Assembly: GCF_000381345.1 (NCBI RefSeq)
Contig: NZ_KB906406.1
Coordinates: forward strand, 62,001 to 126,000
Origin: Deinococcus apachensis DSM 19763
Lineage (GTDB): Bacteria; Deinococcota; Deinococci; Deinococcales; Deinococcaceae
DNA length: 64,000 nt
Direction of reading: 5' to 3'
The notes beneath the pieces were generated by a model. That model was not told the origin of the DNA. It saw nothing but the letters and a program-made list of their open reading frames with translations, and ran no database searches. The position numbers were made by a program, and so were the translations under genes. The first letter of the stretch is position 1, and each line of letters starts with the position of its first letter. Below are positions 21,504-34,886 of the stretch, piece by piece.

Positions 21504-22043
21504 TCAGCCCCCCGGCAGCGCTTTAGCCTCTTCCAGGTGGCGGGCCACGACGGGCTGCATCTTGGCAGCGAGGGCGAGGCCCTGGGGGTCCTTGCCAATG
21601 GAGCGGTAGGTCTGGATCAGCGCGAGGGTCATGGCGTGGCCGTTCACCTGCACGTTCTTGTAGGCGGCGTCGAAGGCGGCCCCCGAAAGCGTGGTCAGCC
21701 GGTTGTATTGCAGCCGCTGGTCGGCGCCCGGCTTGTCGGCGATGCGGATGCCCTTCTGCGCGGCGAGGTTGCTCAGCTCGGCCTGCGCCCGGGTGTGCTC
21801 GGTGATCATCTGCTGGGCGAAGGCCCGGATCGCCTGATTGCTGCTCTTTTGCAGGGCGAGCTGCGAGGTCGTGATCTCGGTGAGGTTGCTCATGGACATG
21901 ACTTCCATGGCGAGCACGTCCGAGTCGTTGGACACCTGGGCGGTGGTGACGGGACCGAGGGGCGCCTGGGCCGAACCACCGGCAAAGGCCGTCGAGAGGG
22001 CAAACGAGAGGGTCAACGCGGAAACAGCAAGACGTCTATTCAT
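21504..22043 (-). CDS. Exported DUF4142 protein
   Basis: A 179-residue exported helical protein. A signal peptide of about 22 residues (MNRRLAVSALTLSFALSTAFAGG) precedes the DUF4142 domain. The domain is a ferritin-like four-helix bundle with EVMSMSNLTEITTSQLALQKSSNQAIRAFAQQMITEHTRAQAEL as its first two helices; the HTRAQ motif is typical. Members are often linked to stress or envelope conditions, without proven activity. The ATG has TTGGAGG about ten bases upstream. It has its own terminator and a long upstream region, so it is monocistronic. Confidence 0.88.
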   Translation of the reverse strand: MNRRLAVSALTLSFALSTAFAGGSAQAPLGPVTTAQVSNDSDVLAMEVMSMSNLTEITTSQLALQKSSNQAIRAFAQQMITEHTRAQAELSNLAAQKGIRIADKPGADQRLQYNRLTTLSGAAFDAAYKNVQVNGHAMTLALIQTYRSIGKDPQGLALAAKMQPVVARHLEEAKALPGG

Positions 22044-22148
22044 GGTGAGGCCTCCAAGCCTAGGAATAAGCCCCGTTAGCTTGGCAGGTTCCGCGATGAG
22101 GTGAAATCAGGCCGCCTTCATTCCACCGTAAGTCGCTATGGAGGAAGC

Positions 22149-22170
22149 GTTAGTCATTTTGTGACATGAA
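22149..22170. promoter_or_regulatory. GTCA-TTTTG-TGAC dyad upstream of DUF4142 gene
   Basis: GTCA at 22153-22156 and TGAC at 22162-22165 form a dyad flanked by TTA and ATGA. The half-sites resemble those of the Deinococcus radiation/desiccation response motif, but the spacing is five bases rather than one. It could bind a repressor or be chance. Confidence 0.25.
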
Positions 22171-22206
22171 CATCGAATGGTATCAGGTTCTACGGTTCCT
22201 CCCACC

Positions 22207-22236
22207 GATATAGATCAATAAAAACGGTTCAAACAA
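22207..22236 (-). promoter_or_regulatory. Candidate promoter upstream of DUF4142 gene
   Basis: On the minus strand TTGTTT (22231-22236) and TATATC (22207-22212) are 18 bases apart in an unusually AT-rich stretch. The leader would be about 160 bases long. Confidence 0.35.
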
Positions 22237-22258
22237 TCGAAGGCTCAACAGTAACTCT

Positions 22259-22561
<303 letters not shown>

Positions 22562-22650
22562 GGGGTCTCCCTGGGGGCGCGGTACACGGAACCTGGTGCG
22601 AGGGGGGAAGAGGGGACCGGCGTACCGCACACGGCCCCCCTTGCCCCCAC

Positions 22651-23745
22651 TTACACTTCCCGCAGCAGGCGCGTGAGCAGCCGCACGTGATCGGGCCAGC
22701 GGTCGAGGCGGACGTGTTCGTGCGCGGCGTGGGCGCCGTCGCCGGGGGCGCCCAGACCGTCGAGGGTGGGGGCGAGCGGCGCCGTGAAGTTGCCGTCGCT
22801 GCCGCCCCCCACGACCTCGCCGCCGATCTCGAAGCCGAGGTCGCGGGCGATGGTTTGCGCGCGGGCGAACAGCGCCTCCGTCCCCAGGCCGCGCTCGAAG
22901 GTGGGGCGGTTCAGGCCGCCCGTCACCTCCAGCCGCACGCGCGGGTCCAGGGGCCGCAGGGCCGCGACTCCGGCATTGACGCGCTCCGCCTCTGCCGCGG
23001 TGGAGACCCGCACGTCCACCTCGAACACGCACTCGGCAGGGATCACGTTCACCGCGCTGCCGCCCCGGATCAGGCCGACGCTGACGGTGGTCCCCACCTC
23101 CGGCCGGGCGAGGGCCTGCACCTCCAGCACCGCGCGGGCTGCCTCGGTGACCGCACTCGCTCCCTCCTCCGGCTTGTTGCCCGCGTGCGAGGCGACGCCG
23201 CGAAAGGTGAGCCGGAAGCTGCCCACCCCCTTGCGGCCCACCTTCAGCGCGTGGCTGTCGGCGACGGGCGGCTCGACGACCAAAACGGCGCGGGCACCCC
23301 GGGCGGCGGCCTCGATGGCCTCCCGGCTGCTGTGGCTGCCGATCTCCTCGTCGGGGGTTAGCAGAACCTGCACGCCGCCGCGCGGCCACTCGCCCCCCAG
23401 ACCACGCAGCGCGTGCAGCAGGCCCACGATGCCCGCCTTCATGTCGTACGTGCCCGGGCCGTAGGCGCGCTCCCCCTCTATCCGGAAGGGCATGGTGCTT
23501 AGCGTGCCGGTGGGCCAGACCGTGTCGGCGTGGGTCAGGACGAGCAAGGGCCGTTCCGTGCCGTCCACCCCAAAGTCGAAGCGCCGTGTTCCGCCGGGCA
23601 GCGCGTGGCTGACTGCGCCCAGGCCCTTCGCCCGGCCCTCCACCGCGTCCATCACATGGCTCACGGCGACCGGGTCGGTCGAGGGCGACTCGATCTCCAC
23701 CAGGGCGCGCAGGTCGGATAGCATGGCCTGAAGGTTGGGCTCCAT
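22651..23745 (-). CDS. M20-family metallopeptidase (carboxypeptidase G2-like)
   Basis: Di-zinc hydrolase releasing a C-terminal amino acid or acyl group, about 364 residues. VLTHADTVWPTG and YGPGTYDMKAG hold the first His and the bridging Asp. LTPDEEIGSHSS holds the catalytic Glu pair, VVEPP an acidic ligand, and HAAHEHVRLDRW the C-terminal histidine. The dimerisation lid lies between. The glutamate-carboxypeptidase branch fits best. Two starts are possible: 23754, or 23745, which I prefer because a TAGCAT box sits seven bases before it and the upstream ATG has no ribosome-binding site. No signal peptide is seen. Confidence 0.87.
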   Translation of the reverse strand: MEPNLQAMLSDLRALVEIESPSTDPVAVSHVMDAVEGRAKGLGAVSHALPGGTRRFDFGVDGTERPLLVLTHADTVWPTGTLSTMPFRIEGERAYGPGTYDMKAGIVGLLHALRGLGGEWPRGGVQVLLTPDEEIGSHSSREAIEAAARGARAVLVVEPPVADSHALKVGRKGVGSFRLTFRGVASHAGNKPEEGASAVTEAARAVLEVQALARPEVGTTVSVGLIRGGSAVNVIPAECVFEVDVRVSTAAEAERVNAGVAALRPLDPRVRLEVTGGLNRPTFERGLGTEALFARAQTIARDLGFEIGGEVVGGGSDGNFTAPLAPTLDGLGAPGDGAHAAHEHVRLDRWPDHVRLLTRLLREV

Positions 23746-23752
23746 GCCGCCC

Positions 23753-23758
23753 ATGCTA
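23753..23758 (-). promoter_or_regulatory. -10 box of leaderless M20 peptidase gene
   Basis: TAGCAT on the minus strand, seven bases before the ATG at 23745. It overlaps the alternative upstream ATG, which argues against that start. Confidence 0.45.
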
Positions 23759-23800
23759 TCCGGCGACGAAGCTCTTCTGTCCTTCTGAGTCAGAACAGAG

Positions 23801-23831
23801 CGCCGCCCCGCGGGTCGGATGCGGGGCGGCG
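23801..23831 (-). terminator. Terminator after 63-aa gene
   Basis: CGCCGCCCCGC at 23801-23811 pairs perfectly with 23821-23831 (11 bases, 9-base loop). On the minus strand it is followed by CTCTGTTCTG. It lies 11 bases past the stop codon. Confidence 0.7.
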
Positions 23832-23842
23832 AAAGGTTCGTC

Positions 23843-24034
23843 TCAGGCGAGCAGGGCGACCTGTTGCGGGTTGGCCTTCAGGACCGCGCGGCCCTTGAGG
23901 TACAGCTCGTCCAGCGCCCGCGACCCGAAGATGCGGGCCAGCCGGGTACTCGTCAGCTCGATGGTGCGGCCCGAGACTTTCAACCGAACGATGTCGATGG
24001 TTCCAGGCACCCAGGTGCAGAGGAGTTCGTCCAT
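23843..24034 (-). CDS. Small hypothetical protein (63 aa)
   Basis: Unrecognised small protein starting MDELLCTWVPGTIDIVRLKV, followed by SGRTIELTSTRLARIFGS. The alternating hydrophobic and charged residues suggest a small beta-alpha fold and no membrane segment. The ATG at 24034 has GGAGGAA seven bases upstream, which fixes the start inside a longer open frame. A strong terminator follows the stop, so it looks like a genuine single-gene unit. Function unknown. Confidence 0.65.
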   Translation of the reverse strand: MDELLCTWVPGTIDIVRLKVSGRTIELTSTRLARIFGSRALDELYLKGRAVLKANPQQVALLA

Positions 24035-24232
24035 GCAGTTCCTCCGGGCGGAGTGGAAAGTATGAAGCGCCACGCACGTGCTCTTTGGCAGGGAGTCCGA
24101 AAGCTTCCGGTGCCTTCAGCGTAGGTTTTCTCCCTCTGGAAAGGGCGAGAGCCGGTGCCCTTTCCCTTGAGCGAAGGCTCATGAGGCGCGTGGGCCGGGC
24201 TGTACAGAACGGAACGTGTGCTTGACTGCGGT

Positions 24233-26227
<1,995 letters not shown>

Positions 26228-26250
26228 GACTCGGGACAACGGAACAGTAG

Positions 26251-26275
26251 TCACCCTGAGCAGGGCGAAGGGTCC
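26251..26275. repeat. ACCCT...AGGGT intergenic repeat
   Basis: ACCCTGAGCAGGGCGAAGGGT is split here as ACCCT at 26253-26257 and AGGGT at 26269-26273. It resembles a short inverted repeat that I recall as common between genes in high-GC genomes. Only one copy is in this window. Confidence 0.3.
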
Positions 26276-26320
26276 CCACATCACGCCCGGGGATGCTTTC
26301 GTCCCATGCTCTGGGAACCA

Positions 26321-26350
26321 AAGGAGAAGGCCGGGAATCGCTCCCCGGCC
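26321..26350 (-). terminator. Terminator after RGG-like gene
   Basis: GGCCGGG at 26329-26335 pairs with CCCGGCC at 26344-26350. On the minus strand the stem is followed by TTCTCCTTT. It lies 18 bases past the stop codon. Confidence 0.65.
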
Positions 26351-26366
26351 CTCTTCTCTAGCTTGG

Positions 26367-27225
<859 letters not shown>

Positions 27226-27415
27226 GATCTTCCTTTCCCTGCGCCCCGTTCATGTGGTGGCCCAACTGGCCCGCTTGCCTATGCAGGGCACCCCGGAGTC
27301 TACCATCCCGGGGCGGAAGCGGCCGGGCACCGATAGATCGTCCCAAGGCTGGGTGAGTAACGGCACGACAACCCCGGACCGCGAGGTGGGTCATGGTCGC
27401 GTCACCGGACCTCCC

Positions 27416-27421
27416 TATACT
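27416..27421 (+). promoter_or_regulatory. -10 box of leaderless binding-protein gene
   Basis: TATACT, seven bases before the ATG at 27429. Confidence 0.55.
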
Positions 27422-27428
27422 CGCCCTC

Positions 27429-28385
<957 letters not shown>

Positions 28386-28392
28386 GGAATAA

Positions 28393-28428
28393 GGGGGAGG
28401 GGTTGCCGACCGGGCTTATCCCTCCCCC
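28393..28428. terminator. Bidirectional terminator
   Basis: GGGGGAGGG at 28393-28401 pairs perfectly with 28420-28428. It lies between two convergent genes. Confidence 0.6.
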
Positions 28429-28439
28429 TCACGGTTACC

Positions 28440-28646
28440 CTACTCGTCGTCGCTGTCCACGCCGCCGAGCGCCTTATTGACGGCGGCGGGCGTCTCGTAC
28501 TCCTCGTCGGGGAGCTCGTCGAGCATGGAGCGCACATCGTCGTCCGCGCCGTTCTCCTCGGCGGCGTCCATCAGGTCCTGCTTGCTCGCCGGGTAGCTCA
28601 CGCCCTTGAGGTGCTTCTGAAGCTGGATGGGGTTGATCTTCGCCAT
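28440..28646 (-). CDS. DUF2795 protein
   Basis: A 68-residue acidic protein of the DUF2795 family. It has a small helical domain with IQLQKHLKGVSYPASKQDLMDAAEENGAD and the downstream MLDELPDEEYETPAAVNKAL. Members occur in actinobacteria and deinococci with no known activity. They look like small adaptor or regulator domains. The ATG has CCAGGAGGG seven bases before it. The gene stands alone between a terminator and the RecQ gene. Confidence 0.85.
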   Translation of the reverse strand: MAKINPIQLQKHLKGVSYPASKQDLMDAAEENGADDDVRSMLDELPDEEYETPAAVNKALGGVDSDDE

Positions 28647-28753
28647 GCTGCCCTCCTGGGGTCGATTATCTGCGGGCGAATGGGTGGAAGCCTTGAAGGA
28701 CCTTCACACCGGCTTAGGACGACGCGGCCTTTTCTTTAACGGAGGGGAGCTCG

Positions 28754-30631
28754 TCAGGCCTGCACCGGCTCCAGCAGCCCGTTTTCCAGCACCAACGGCA
28801 GGGCCAGCGTCTGATACCCCTGCTGGTCGAACAGCACGGTCACCTTCCCGCCCTCGTAGCGCATGACCAGGCCCTCGCCAAGGGTGGGGTGGGCAACGCG
28901 GCTGCCCAGGGCGAAGGGCACGTCGTCGGCGTTCTGATTGGCCTGCACCAACCCAGCCTGGCAGTTGTCGCAGTGACCGCAGGGAGGGTGGTACTCCTCG
29001 CCGAAGTAATTGAGCAGGAACTCGCGGCGGCAGCCCCCCGTCTCGGCATACCCGCGCATCATCTCCAGCCGGGAGCGTTCGTAAGCGCGGCGGTGCTCCT
29101 GGGCCAGCGCGGCCTGGGCCACCACCTCGGGCGTCTCCAGCCCTTCCACGGCGGTCACCTCGCCATCCGGCAGAACCTCCAGTGCGCCGACCTCCTCCAG
29201 GCGGTTCACGGCGCTCAGCAGCCGGGTCTGGGAGAGCCCGGTCTCCTCCCCGAGCCCGGCCGGATCGACGGGCTCGCCGTGTTCGCGCACGGCCCGCAGC
29301 ACCGTCTCGACCTGATCGGCGTCGACCAGCGTTCCCCCCGCGAAGAAGCGCCTCAGCCGCAGGTCGCCCGGCGTGTAGAAGAGGGTCGCCTCGGCGTTCC
29401 CGCCGTCCCGCCCCGCCCGGCCGATCTCCTGGTAATAGGCGTCCACCGAGCCCGAGAGATCGAGGTGATGCACGAAGCGCACGTTCGGCTTGTCGATGCC
29501 CATGCCGAAGGCCGTGGTCGCCACGATCACCTCCAGGTCGTCCGCCATGAAGGCCGCCTGCACGTCCTCCCGGGACTGGGCGTTCATCCCGGCGTGATAG
29601 GCCGCCGCTCGTACGCCCCGCTCCCCCAGGTCGTGCGCGAACTCCTCGGCGCTCCGGCGGGTCGCGGCATAGACGATGCCGGGCTTGGGGGCCACGACGA
29701 CGCCCTCCAGGAGCGCCGTCCGTTTGGTCCCCGCGTCCTCGAACTGCCGCACCCCGAGGTGGATGTTGGGGCGGTCGAAGCCGCGCACGAGAATTTGTGG
29801 GTCACGCATCCCCAGCCGCTCGACGATCTCCTCGCGCACGGGGGGCGCGGCGGTTGCGGTGAGGGCCAGGACCGTGGGGTGCCCCAGCGCCTCCACCGCG
29901 ACGCCCAGCCGCAGGTACTCGGGCCGGAAGTCGTGGCCCCACTCGGAGACACAGTGCGCCTCGTCCACCACGAACAGCGAGGGTTCAGCGGCGCGCAGCC
30001 GTTCCAGGGTCTCCGCGTGGGCGAGCTGCTCGGGGGCCAGGAAGAGGAACTCGACCTCGCCCTCCGTAAACGCCTCCAGGGTCTCCTCGCGCTCGGCGGG
30101 GCGCAGGGTGGAGTTGACCAGGGCGGCCTGGCCGGGGGCGCTCTCCTCCAACGCCTCCACCTGATCGCGTTGCAGGGCGATCAGGGGCGAGACGACCACC
30201 GTGGGGCCGCCCAGCGACATCGCCGCGACCTGGTAGATCGCCGACTTGCCGCTCCCGGTCGGCATGATGGCGAGGGTGTCCCTGCCCTTCAGGACGGACG
30301 CGATGGCCTCCTTCTGGGCAGGGTGCAACTGGTCGTAGCCGAACACCTCCCGGGCGATCTGCTGGGCGCCCCGGATGCCCCTGGCGGGTCTGGCGGCAGG
30401 CTCCGTGGGTTTGACCCCTTTGGATCTGAGCCGGGCAACCTTCGTCCCAGCACGTTCGTTGCCCGGCGCCGCCACGGGGTGAGCGGGAGCGGGCGCCGGT
30501 CTGGCCGCGACAGGGACAGGTTCAATGGTCCTAGCGCTGTCCTTTTCCGCTTCGCTGGTGGACGGCGTGGGTTGGGGTTCGGGAACGGCGGGTTCGGGCT
30601 CGGGGACGTGGACTCGGATTCGTCTGGGCAT
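28754..30631 (-). CDS. recQ: RecQ-family DNA helicase with DUF3553-like C-terminus
   Basis: ATP-dependent 3'-5' DNA helicase, 625 residues. Residues 1 to about 85 are a disordered Pro/Ala/Glu-rich extension. Helicase motifs follow: MPTGSGKSA (Walker A), VVDEAHCVSEWGHDFR (DExH plus the RecQ aromatic loop), and YYQEIGRAGRDG (motif VI). The RQC zinc site is CRREFLLNYFGE...CGHCDNC. Instead of an HRDC domain the protein ends with a small beta domain, LGSRVAHPTLGEGLVMRYEGGKVTVLF, like the tudor-type C-terminus of UvrD/PcrA (DUF3553). The RecQ I recall from D. radiodurans has three HRDC domains, so this is a different architecture. The ATG at 30631 follows GGAAAGGA. Confidence 0.9.
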   Translation of the reverse strand: MPRRIRVHVPEPEPAVPEPQPTPSTSEAEKDSARTIEPVPVAARPAPAPAHPVAAPGNERAGTKVARLRSKGVKPTEPAARPARGIRGAQQIAREVFGYDQLHPAQKEAIASVLKGRDTLAIMPTGSGKSAIYQVAAMSLGGPTVVVSPLIALQRDQVEALEESAPGQAALVNSTLRPAEREETLEAFTEGEVEFLFLAPEQLAHAETLERLRAAEPSLFVVDEAHCVSEWGHDFRPEYLRLGVAVEALGHPTVLALTATAAPPVREEIVERLGMRDPQILVRGFDRPNIHLGVRQFEDAGTKRTALLEGVVVAPKPGIVYAATRRSAEEFAHDLGERGVRAAAYHAGMNAQSREDVQAAFMADDLEVIVATTAFGMGIDKPNVRFVHHLDLSGSVDAYYQEIGRAGRDGGNAEATLFYTPGDLRLRRFFAGGTLVDADQVETVLRAVREHGEPVDPAGLGEETGLSQTRLLSAVNRLEEVGALEVLPDGEVTAVEGLETPEVVAQAALAQEHRRAYERSRLEMMRGYAETGGCRREFLLNYFGEEYHPPCGHCDNCQAGLVQANQNADDVPFALGSRVAHPTLGEGLVMRYEGGKVTVLFDQQGYQTLALPLVLENGLLEPVQA

Positions 30632-30853
30632 GGGTCCTTTCCTGCACGCGCGGCCCACCCGACTTGGGCAGCCAACGCGGTAAGGTTCGCTGTGGCTGGC
30701 CTCCCGGTCACCCCGTCAAGGTCAGCTGGGAGAAACGGCAGCGTTCCAGTCTCGCGGCGGGCGGCGGGCGATGACTGCGGGATAAGGCAAGAAAGCTTTA
30801 CCTAACCCTCGCCGTTCCCAAGCCCCAGCTCAAGGAATCGTCAACCGGGCGCC

Positions 30854-31918
30854 TCACCACCAACGCCGTCGCCGGGCCGCCCACATCACAAGGGCGGAGA
30901 GCAGCAGCAGGGCGGCCAGCATCGCCAGAAAACCGCGCACGCCGGTCTTCTCCAGGGGCAACTGGAAGTTCGTTCCGAACAGGCTGGCGACGAGCGCCCA
31001 CAGCCCCAGCAACACGGTCGCCACCGTCAGGACACGCATCGTGTCGTTCGTGCGCTGGCCCAGGCTCGTCATGTAGAGGTCGAAGGACCCCAGGACCGCC
31101 TCGCGCAGCCCCTCGGTGGAAGCCAGGGCCCGCTCGAAACGGTCCTCCAGAACGTCGTAGTAGTCGGACGAGGCGCTGTCTTCGATGGCCTTGAAGTCGG
31201 GCCGGGCGAGTGTCGCGTACACATCGCGGTGGTCGGTGAGGAGCCTTCGCAGCTCGCTCACCTGGCGGCGGCAGGCTGCCAGGTCACCCAGGAAGTCGCC
31301 GCGCTCGGGCCGCCCCAGGATGGCCTCGTCCAGCCCGTCCAGTTGGCGCTCCAGAACCTCGACCTCGCGCAGGTAACTCGTCAGGTGCCAGTTTAAGAGC
31401 GCCGCCAGAAAAGCCTCGGGCGTGAGCTGGCCGAGCTTGTCATTGTTCCGCTCCTGCGCGGTGAACTCCTCCAGAAAGGGGATGTCTTCCGCGTGGACGG
31501 TCATCAGCGCGCCCGGCCCCACCACAATGTTGAGTTCGGCGCCGACCAGCCGCCCTCTGTGCTCTCGCACCGCCTGCACATCCACCCGGAAGGTGTCCCC
31601 GTAGTTCCTGACCTGCGGGTGCGGGCTGGGGTCGGCGAGGTCCTGCACCGCCCCCGGGTGAAAGCGCAGCAGTTCCCCCAACCGCCTCATCTGTGCCGCG
31701 TCCCGGCCCAGCACGTCCACCCACAGGAGCTGGCGTTCCGAGAGCCCGTGCACCAGCGCCGCGTCCAGGTGGACCTCCCGGTCCTTACTGTCGGCGTCGA
31801 AAAGGTAGGGACGGACCCTCACGCCCCCAGGGTCTTCCTGGGGAGAGTCAGCCGGTGTCCGGGCCGCTGGCCCTTGCGGCGCCGACCGCCTCCCTTGAAC
31901 CGTCCCCTTCCCCGTCAT
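30854..31918 (-). CDS. CorA-family divalent metal ion transporter
   Basis: Membrane transporter of the CorA/MIT superfamily, 354 residues. It has a large cytosolic N-terminal domain (to about 285) with the long stalk helix LVASTEGLREAVLGSFDLYM region, then two membrane helices at the C-terminus and a basic tail (WAARRRRWW). The loop after the first helix reads LFGTNFQ. The CorA signature there is normally GMN, so the Met is replaced by Thr. This may alter ion selectivity or mark a non-magnesium branch. The ATG at 31918 lacks a clear ribosome-binding site; a GTG near 31822 is an alternative. Confidence 0.83.
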   Translation of the reverse strand: MTGKGTVQGRRSAPQGPAARTPADSPQEDPGGVRVRPYLFDADSKDREVHLDAALVHGLSERQLLWVDVLGRDAAQMRRLGELLRFHPGAVQDLADPSPHPQVRNYGDTFRVDVQAVREHRGRLVGAELNIVVGPGALMTVHAEDIPFLEEFTAQERNNDKLGQLTPEAFLAALLNWHLTSYLREVEVLERQLDGLDEAILGRPERGDFLGDLAACRRQVSELRRLLTDHRDVYATLARPDFKAIEDSASSDYYDVLEDRFERALASTEGLREAVLGSFDLYMTSLGQRTNDTMRVLTVATVLLGLWALVASLFGTNFQLPLEKTGVRGFLAMLAALLLLSALVMWAARRRRWW

Positions 31919-32109
31919 AGCTGCCGTTATTGGAAAGGTTGCTCACCAAGTTCTCCACCCTGTGGGGCACAAAGGACCTTGAGGCTTCTTTGAACACATT
32001 CGGCAGAAGGCGACCTCACTAAGCAGGATGGCTTACTGACCGCCGACCCGCTTCCTCACCCCTCCCTCACCTGCTACGGTGGGGGCAACACCGGAAGGAG
32101 GTGCTGTGC
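31919..32109. other. Divergent promoter region, CorA-like and RIO1-like genes
   Basis: A non-coding stretch between divergent genes. The only element I can support is an extended -10 (TGC plus TACGGT) at 32072-32080, pointing right, followed by AAGGAGG at 32095-32101. Confidence 0.4.
32072..32080 (+). promoter_or_regulatory. Extended -10 box upstream of RIO1-like operon
   Basis: TGC followed by TACGGT. Transcription would begin near 32087 and include the strong ribosome-binding site and the 41-codon frame at 32110. Confidence 0.4.
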
Positions 32110-32235
32110 ATGACCGACATCAACCCCATTGTCAGCCTGACCGCGACTGAACGAGGCCTTCTCGCCCCCGCATCCAGGAGCCACCTTGCCGCACCATCTT
32201 CCGCAGCCACCTTCCCCGCAACAATCCGGGCCTAA
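32110..32235 (+). CDS. 41-codon frame ahead of, and in frame with, the RIO1-like gene
   Basis: ATG at 32110 has AAGGAGG eight bases upstream, the best ribosome-binding site nearby. It reads MTDINPIVSLTATERG and then an Ala/Ser/Pro-rich tail before TAA at 32233. The frame is the same as that of the kinase gene, which resumes 18 bases later at a TTG with a poor ribosome-binding site. It is either a leader peptide with re-initiation or the true N-terminus of the kinase cut off by a stop codon. Confidence 0.5.
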   Translation: MTDINPIVSLTATERGLLAPASRSHLAAPSSAATFPATIRA

Positions 32236-32253
32236 CGCGCCCACGGGGCGACC

Positions 32254-33137
<884 letters not shown>

Positions 33138-33141
<4 letters not shown>

Positions 33142-33644
33142 ACCCGCATATCCGCCCCGAGCGCCCCGCCGACACTCCCACCATCGCCGAGGTGACCCGC
33201 CTGGCCTTCACGTACAACGGTGGCATCAGGGAGAACGAGATGATCGGGGAGATTCACGCCTCGGGCCGGTTCCTCCCCGACCTCTCGCTGGTGGCCGAGG
33301 TCGAAGGTCAAGTGGTCGGCCACGTGATCGTCGCGCCCACCGAGCTGCGGGGTGACCCAGAGCATCCCGAACGCCCCCGGCGTGTGCTGCTGCTGGGACC
33401 CCTCAGCGTCCTGCCCGACTTCCAGCGGCGGGGCATCGGCAGCGCGCTCATCAGGAGCGTGCTGGCCCGCCTGGGTGGTCGCCCTGAGCCGATGGTGGTG
33501 CTGTGGGGGCACGAGGATTACTACCCGCGTTTCGGATTCCGCCGGGCAGGGGAGTTTGGCCTGCGACCAGACACCCCGGCGGCGATGGTCTACCCGCTGA
33601 GAAGTGACCTCAGCTCCTACGCGGGGCTGGAGATGCCCGCCTGA
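33138..33644 (+). CDS. GNAT N-acetyltransferase (YhbS-like)
   Basis: A 168-residue single-domain GNAT enzyme of unknown acceptor. It opens MNPHIRPERPADTPTIAEVTRLAF. RVLLLGPLSVLPDFQRRGIGSALIRSVLARL is the acetyl-CoA motif A, and VLWGHEDYYPRFGFRRAGEFGL is the YhbS-type C-terminal motif. The ATG at 33138 overlaps the kinase stop by four bases, so the two are coupled. Coupling with a RIO1-like kinase is worth noting, because both modify proteins or small molecules. Confidence 0.9.
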
Positions 33645-33675
33645 GCGCGGCCCCTCTCCCCCTGGAGTGGAACCC

Positions 33676-34194
33676 ATGAATCTGTCCGAAACCTACAACT
33701 ATCTGGTGCGTCCGCGGCGCGACCTGTGGACTTCACTGGAAGTCACCCCGGATGACCTTCTTTCCCGCCCACTGCTGGACGGCGCGCGCTTCCACTGCAT
33801 CAAGGACCTGGTGCTGCACATCCCCGCCGTGGAGGACTCCTGGCTCCACGAGGACATCCTGAGGGACCAGCCCGTCTGGGATCGAGTCCCCGAGGTGGCC
33901 GGTGCTCAGGACGGGCCGTACTTCGCTCAGGTGCCGTTGAGTTCGCTCCTGACCTATTGGCAGGCCGTGGAGGCCAGCACCCTCGGTTACCTGGGCACCC
34001 TGACTCCCGAGGAACTGGCGCGGCAGGTCACGGTGAACGGATCGAGAGGCGAGGAGCACTTCACGGTGGATGGCCTGCTGTGGCACGTCATGATCCACGA
34101 GATGCGGCACACCGCACAGATCGCCACGTTACTGCGACTTTCGGGCGTCAAGCCGCCCTTCCTCGACCTGCTGAACTACCTGCCCGCACAGTGA
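33676..34194 (+). CDS. DinB-family protein
   Basis: A 172-residue DinB/YfiT-like four-helix bundle, usually a metal-dependent thiol transferase or hydrolase; deinococcal genomes carry many. Likely metal ligands are the histidine in IKDLVLHIPAVEDSW around residue 51 and the pair in VMIHEMRHTAQIATLL around 140-145. The ATG at 33676 has CTGGAG upstream. It follows the GNAT gene by 31 bases on the same strand. Bacillithiol-dependent transferases belong to this family, but I cannot assign a substrate. Confidence 0.85.
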   Translation: MNLSETYNYLVRPRRDLWTSLEVTPDDLLSRPLLDGARFHCIKDLVLHIPAVEDSWLHEDILRDQPVWDRVPEVAGAQDGPYFAQVPLSSLLTYWQAVEASTLGYLGTLTPEELARQVTVNGSRGEEHFTVDGLLWHVMIHEMRHTAQIATLLRLSGVKPPFLDLLNYLPAQ

Positions 34195-34251
34195 GGAGGC
34201 CGCCACCCGCCGGACATCCCCCTTGTGGCCGGTTTTTCGCTGTCAAATGCC

Positions 34252-34257
34252 TACACT
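34252..34257 (+). promoter_or_regulatory. -10 box of leaderless VOC gene
   Basis: TACACT, six bases before the ATG at 34264. Confidence 0.5.
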
Positions 34258-34263
34258 TTCCCC

Positions 34264-34643
<380 letters not shown>

Positions 34644-34647
<4 letters not shown>

Positions 34648-34877
34648 GTCTGAAGTTCGTCGTAGGGAACGATAGCGAACATAACTGCATGTCCCTGGAA
34701 ATTCGTCACCCGAACGCCGACTACCAGCTCTATGTCAACGAGACGGTGGAGGGCAAGTACGGGGTTGAAAGCGGGTCTCCCCCTGGGGGAACGACGTTCA
34801 CCCTTGAGGAAACGGCCTTGATTGTTGCCCGTGCCCTGCAATTCGCTGGTCTCCAAGTCCGTGAGCCGGGCAAGTAA
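34644..34877 (+). CDS. Small hypothetical protein (77 aa) coupled to VOC gene
   Basis: A GTG at 34644 overlaps the VOC stop (GTGA) and opens a 77-residue frame, MSLKFVVGNDSEHNCMSLEI, ending LQFAGLQVREPGK. I do not recognise the family. Predicted strands (LEIRHPNADYQLYVNETV) and a C-terminal helix (TLEETALIVARALQFAG) suggest a small alpha/beta domain. The tight overlap and codon use like the neighbours support a real gene. Confidence 0.6.
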
Positions 34878-34880
34878 CCT
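34875..34880 (+). promoter_or_regulatory. -10-like box before 32-codon frame
   Basis: TAACCT, overlapping the stop codon of the 77-residue gene and lying six bases before the ATG at 34887. Confidence 0.35.
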
Positions 34881-34886
34881 AGCGGT

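Noticed and set aside
27226..27428. Possible TPP riboswitch before the NMT1/THI5-like binding protein gene
   Set aside because: No thi-box sequence was found, and the -10 box seven bases before the start leaves no leader.
28889..30805. 638-codon open frame on the plus strand
   Set aside because: Antisense to recQ; no domain is visible and the composition reflects GC bias only.
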